Shown: positions 62,491 to 64,000 of the stretch, one piece after another
How positions within the stretch are numbered: position 1 is the stretch's first letter
Layout: every line of letters begins with the position of its first letter
Assembly: GCA_043819345.1 (NCBI GenBank)
Contig: JBDREX010000053.1
Coordinates: 1-64,000 of the forward strand
Direction: 5' to 3'
Length of the DNA: 64,000 bases
Source: CAYRDK01 sp043819345
GTDB taxonomy: Bacteria > Omnitrophota > Gorgyraeia > Velamenicoccales > Velamenicoccaceae
Program-made: the position numbers and the translations under genes
The notes under the pieces: model-generated
The model's input: the letters and a program-made list of their open reading frames with translations, nothing else
What the model was told of the DNA's origin: nothing
Database searches by the model: none

Positions 62491-62832
62491 ATGAAACTTA
62501 TTATTGCCATGATACAACCACACAAACTTCCTGACGTAAAAAATGAGCTTTTTAAAGCAAATGTTCATAAAATGACTGTCAGCAATGTCTTGGGCTGCGG
62601 ACAACAAAAAGGATATACAGAAACATACCGCGGCGTTATTCATCAGGTTAATCTTCTAAAAAAAGTTAGGATTGAGATTGCGGTTAACGATGATTTTGTT
62701 GAACCGACAGTTCAAGCCATCATTAATGGTGCTAAAAGCGGAAAGATAGGAGATGGCAAGATCTTCGTGCTTAACCTTGGAGAATGCATCAGAATAAGAA
62801 CTCAAGAGAAAGGATACGAGGCTATCGGATAA
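62491..62832 (+). CDS. glnK: PII nitrogen regulatory protein
   Basis: 113 residues. MTVSNVLGCGQQKGYTETYRG leads into the T-loop, and IGDGKIFVLNLGECIRIRT is the C-loop/signature. At position 51, where GlnB and GlnK have the uridylylated Tyr, this protein has His (YRGVIHQV), so control by uridylylation is not expected. It probably senses 2-oxoglutarate and ATP/ADP and gates Amt. AAGGAG precedes the ATG. Confidence 0.94.
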   Translation: MKLIIAMIQPHKLPDVKNELFKANVHKMTVSNVLGCGQQKGYTETYRGVIHQVNLLKKVRIEIAVNDDFVEPTVQAIINGAKSGKIGDGKIFVLNLGECIRIRTQEKGYEAIG

Positions 62833-62901
62833 TTTCTCTAAATATTTATTAACATCCTTTAAAAAAGGTTACCAAAACACAGAATTGATAACTTATGTTA
62901 C

Positions 62902-62983
62902 TGGGCGTGTCGTTTGCGCGCCTCGTGCAGATGGGATAAGGGCGTTTCCAAGACGCAAGTCAAGGGGGCGCCTTTTCCTTATC
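62902..62983 (+). other. GC-rich structured intergenic segment after glnK
   Basis: Much richer in G and C than its surroundings. GATAAGG (62935-62941) pairs with CCTTATC (62977-62983), inside it GCGTTT/AGACGC form a small hairpin, and GCGCGCCTC can pair with GGGGGCGC just before a CTTTTCC tract. It may be the glnK terminator or a small RNA. I recognise no known family. Confidence 0.45.
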
Positions 62984-63007
62984 TAAATATAACTATTGTC
63001 TTTTGGC

Positions 63008-63035
63008 TTGACAAAATAAATAAATATGTTATATT
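63008..63035 (+). promoter_or_regulatory. Promoter of the nitrogen-cluster leader, copy 2 (gltB)
   Basis: TTGACA (63008-63013), 16 bases, TATATT (63030-63035), with the start predicted at about 63042, the first base of the P1 hairpin. Position relative to the hairpin is the same as in copy 1. Confidence 0.7.
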
Positions 63036-63041
63036 TGTTTT

Positions 63042-63180
63042 GTGCACAATGTTCGTGCGCGAAAAAGAACAATGGAGCGTTCCAGAGGAACGCTTTTTTT
63101 GTTAGCTTTTAAGGCCAGTGAACCTTACAGGATAAAGACGTCCTTTTTTAGGCACAATATTGCCCAAAAAAGGATTTTTT
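63042..63180 (+). ncRNA. Structured nitrogen leader RNA, copy 2 (upstream of gltB)
   Basis: P1: GTGCAC/GTGCGC around AATGTTC (63042-63060). P2: AGCGTTCC/GGAACGCT around AGA (63076-63094), then seven T. P3: 63141-63174, TCCTTTTTT+GGCA against TGCC+AAAAAAGGA, then six T. A short AAGG/CCTT hairpin stands between P2 and P3, where copy 1 has GGTG/CACC. Order and spacing match copy 1. The gltB start codon is 85 bases past P3. Confidence 0.75.
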
Positions 63181-63265
63181 GTTTTATGGATATAGTCTTG
63201 CTTAGATAACAGACACATCCATGCTGATACAATTGCAATCAATCTGTCCGAGGAGAAGCAAAAAG

Positions 63266-64000
63266 ATGAAAAGATTCCTTAAGCCTGTACAGCAAGGGCT
63301 TTATGATCCACGCTTTGAACACGATAACTGTGGGGTTGGATTTATTTGCCATATCAAAGGTGAAAAATCTCATGCGATTATTAAAAAAGGCATTACGGTT
63401 CTGCAGAGATTAGCGCACAGAGGCGCGGTAGGTGCCGACCCAAAAACAGGAGATGGTGCCGGCATCCTCATTCAAATGCCTCACAAATTCTTTTTAAAAG
63501 AGTGCTCTCGCCAACAAATTAAAATACCTTGTGCGGGCCGATATGGCTCTGGCCTGATTTTTTTACCCTCCGACAAAAAAGAAGCCACAAGCTGCATGTT
63601 GCTTTTAGAAAAGATTACAGCTGAACATGGGCAAAAATTTCTTGGTTGGCGTGATGTCCCCTGCGACGATACAATTATTGGCCAAACTGCAAAAAAAACT
63701 AAACCCATAATCCGGCAAGCTTTCATCGAATGCCACCCGGATATCAGCAACCAGCTGGATTTTGAAAAAAAACTTTACCTCATTCGCAAACAAACAGAAA
63801 ACGGCCTTTTAAAGCTTGATTTAAAACAGCAATCCTTTTTCTATATAACTAATCTTTCGTCGAGAACCCTAGCTTATAAAGGCCTTTTAATGACAGAGCA
63901 GCTGGAGAACTTCTTCCCGGACCTCAAAGACCCTAACATAGAAAGCGCCTTGTGCCTCGTTCACTCCCGTTATAGCACTAATACATTCCCAACATGGGAC
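63266..64000 (+). CDS. gltB: Glutamate synthase large subunit, N-terminal part
   Basis: Open from ATG 63266 to the window end (245 codons, no stop). The class II glutaminase domain has its nucleophile Cys22 in DNCGVGFICHIKG after a short propeptide, then LQRLAHRGAVGADPKTGDG, GAGILIQMPHKFF and LVHSRYSTNTFPTWD. The enzyme makes glutamate from glutamine and 2-oxoglutarate. AGGAG lies 11 bases before the ATG. Control by the leader upstream is inferred. Confidence 0.93.
   Translation, partial: MKRFLKPVQQGLYDPRFEHDNCGVGFICHIKGEKSHAIIKKGITVLQRLAHRGAVGADPKTGDGAGILIQMPHKFFLKECSRQQIKIPCAGRYGSGLIFLPSDKKEATSCMLLLEKITAEHGQKFLGWRDVPCDDTIIGQTAKKTKPIIRQAFIECHPDISNQLDFEKKLYLIRKQTENGLLKLDLKQQSFFYITNLSSRTLAYKGLLMTEQLENFFPDLKDPNIESALCLVHSRYSTNTFPTWD

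Noticed and set aside
62942..62985. c-di-GMP or glutamine riboswitch in the glnK-gltB gap
   Set aside because: Fragments such as GACGCAAG recall known motifs, but the conserved cores of neither class are present.
1..64000. CRISPR arrays, insertion sequences, prophage
   Set aside because: No regularly spaced direct repeats, transposase or phage genes were found in reading through both strands.

Overview
The window reads as a chromosomal segment of an A+T-rich, Gram-negative-type bacterium. An outer membrane is implied by a TonB-dependent BtuB receptor, a TonB protein, and two ADP-heptose (lipopolysaccharide core) genes. Standard code is used, with TGA as stop. All protein genes but one (a diguanylate cyclase at 12463-13665) lie on the + strand, in long operons with many ATGA or longer overlaps. 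The gene mix (SMC with a very short hinge, AmaP/Asp23 pair, GroES-like co-chaperone, MshEN-PilZ proteins, pyrophosphate-type phosphofructokinase) suggests a deep-branching lineage such as Omnitrophota/OP3 or a relative. That placement is inference. I see no insertion sequences, phage genes or CRISPR arrays.

Layout. 1-4.5 kb: the end of a peptide ABC transporter (permease fragment, DppD, DppF) and a membrane-TPR protein. 4.6-9 kb: MarC, an acetyltransferase, and an acyl-CoA dehydrogenase/EtfB/ferredoxin-EtfA cluster resembling flavin-bifurcating CarCDE. 9-19.9 kb: SMC, a GGDEF cyclase, cvpA-NIF3-dnaG-rpoD, and a UbiA/MenA prenyltransferase. 20-22.4 kb: two c-di-GMP effector-like MshEN-PilZ proteins flanking a GroES homologue. 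22.6-24.5 kb: two tRNAs, a zinc-ribbon protein, RNase H, and the RNase P RNA gene overlapping RNase H. 24.5-35.5 kb: YebC, RuvC, RuvA, ScpB, an aromatic amino acid cluster (PheA, aminotransferase, DAHP synthase, TyrA), Cmk, LepA, LepB, PgsA, PlsY. 35.5-38.3 kb: a small unknown gene behind a palindrome and terminator, then assorted single genes. 38.4-47.8 kb: a cobalamin regulon with two B12 riboswitches, BtuFCD, CobC/U/T/S, a Dph6-like ATPase, BtuB and TonB. 47.9-60.2 kb: rpsU (53 codons), MEMO, AroQ, a peptidase, EF-P, AccB/AccC, Asp23/AmaP, PFK, GmhA, HldE-C, ThiD2/ThiE/ThiC and a DNA-repair glycosylase. 60.2-64 kb: a nitrogen cluster (sigma-like factor, Amt, PII, start of GltB).

The most interesting signal is in the nitrogen cluster. 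Two loci, before the sigma-like gene and before gltB, share a promoter followed by a leader RNA of about 140 nt. Each leader has one 5' hairpin and two tandem terminator-like hairpins, with compensating base changes between the copies and a 27-base identical core. The amt leader has a third terminator-like hairpin behind the same ACAATGG start. I recognise no known riboswitch or ANTAR element here, so this is a candidate undescribed nitrogen-control RNA, possibly linked to the sigma-like protein and to a PII protein lacking the usual uridylylation tyrosine.

Other points worth a look: the rnpB/RNase H overlap, the minimal SMC hinge, the split and overlapping ThiD2/ThiE pair, the 24-nt perfect palindrome before an unknown gene, and promoters placed only a few bases upstream of start codons.
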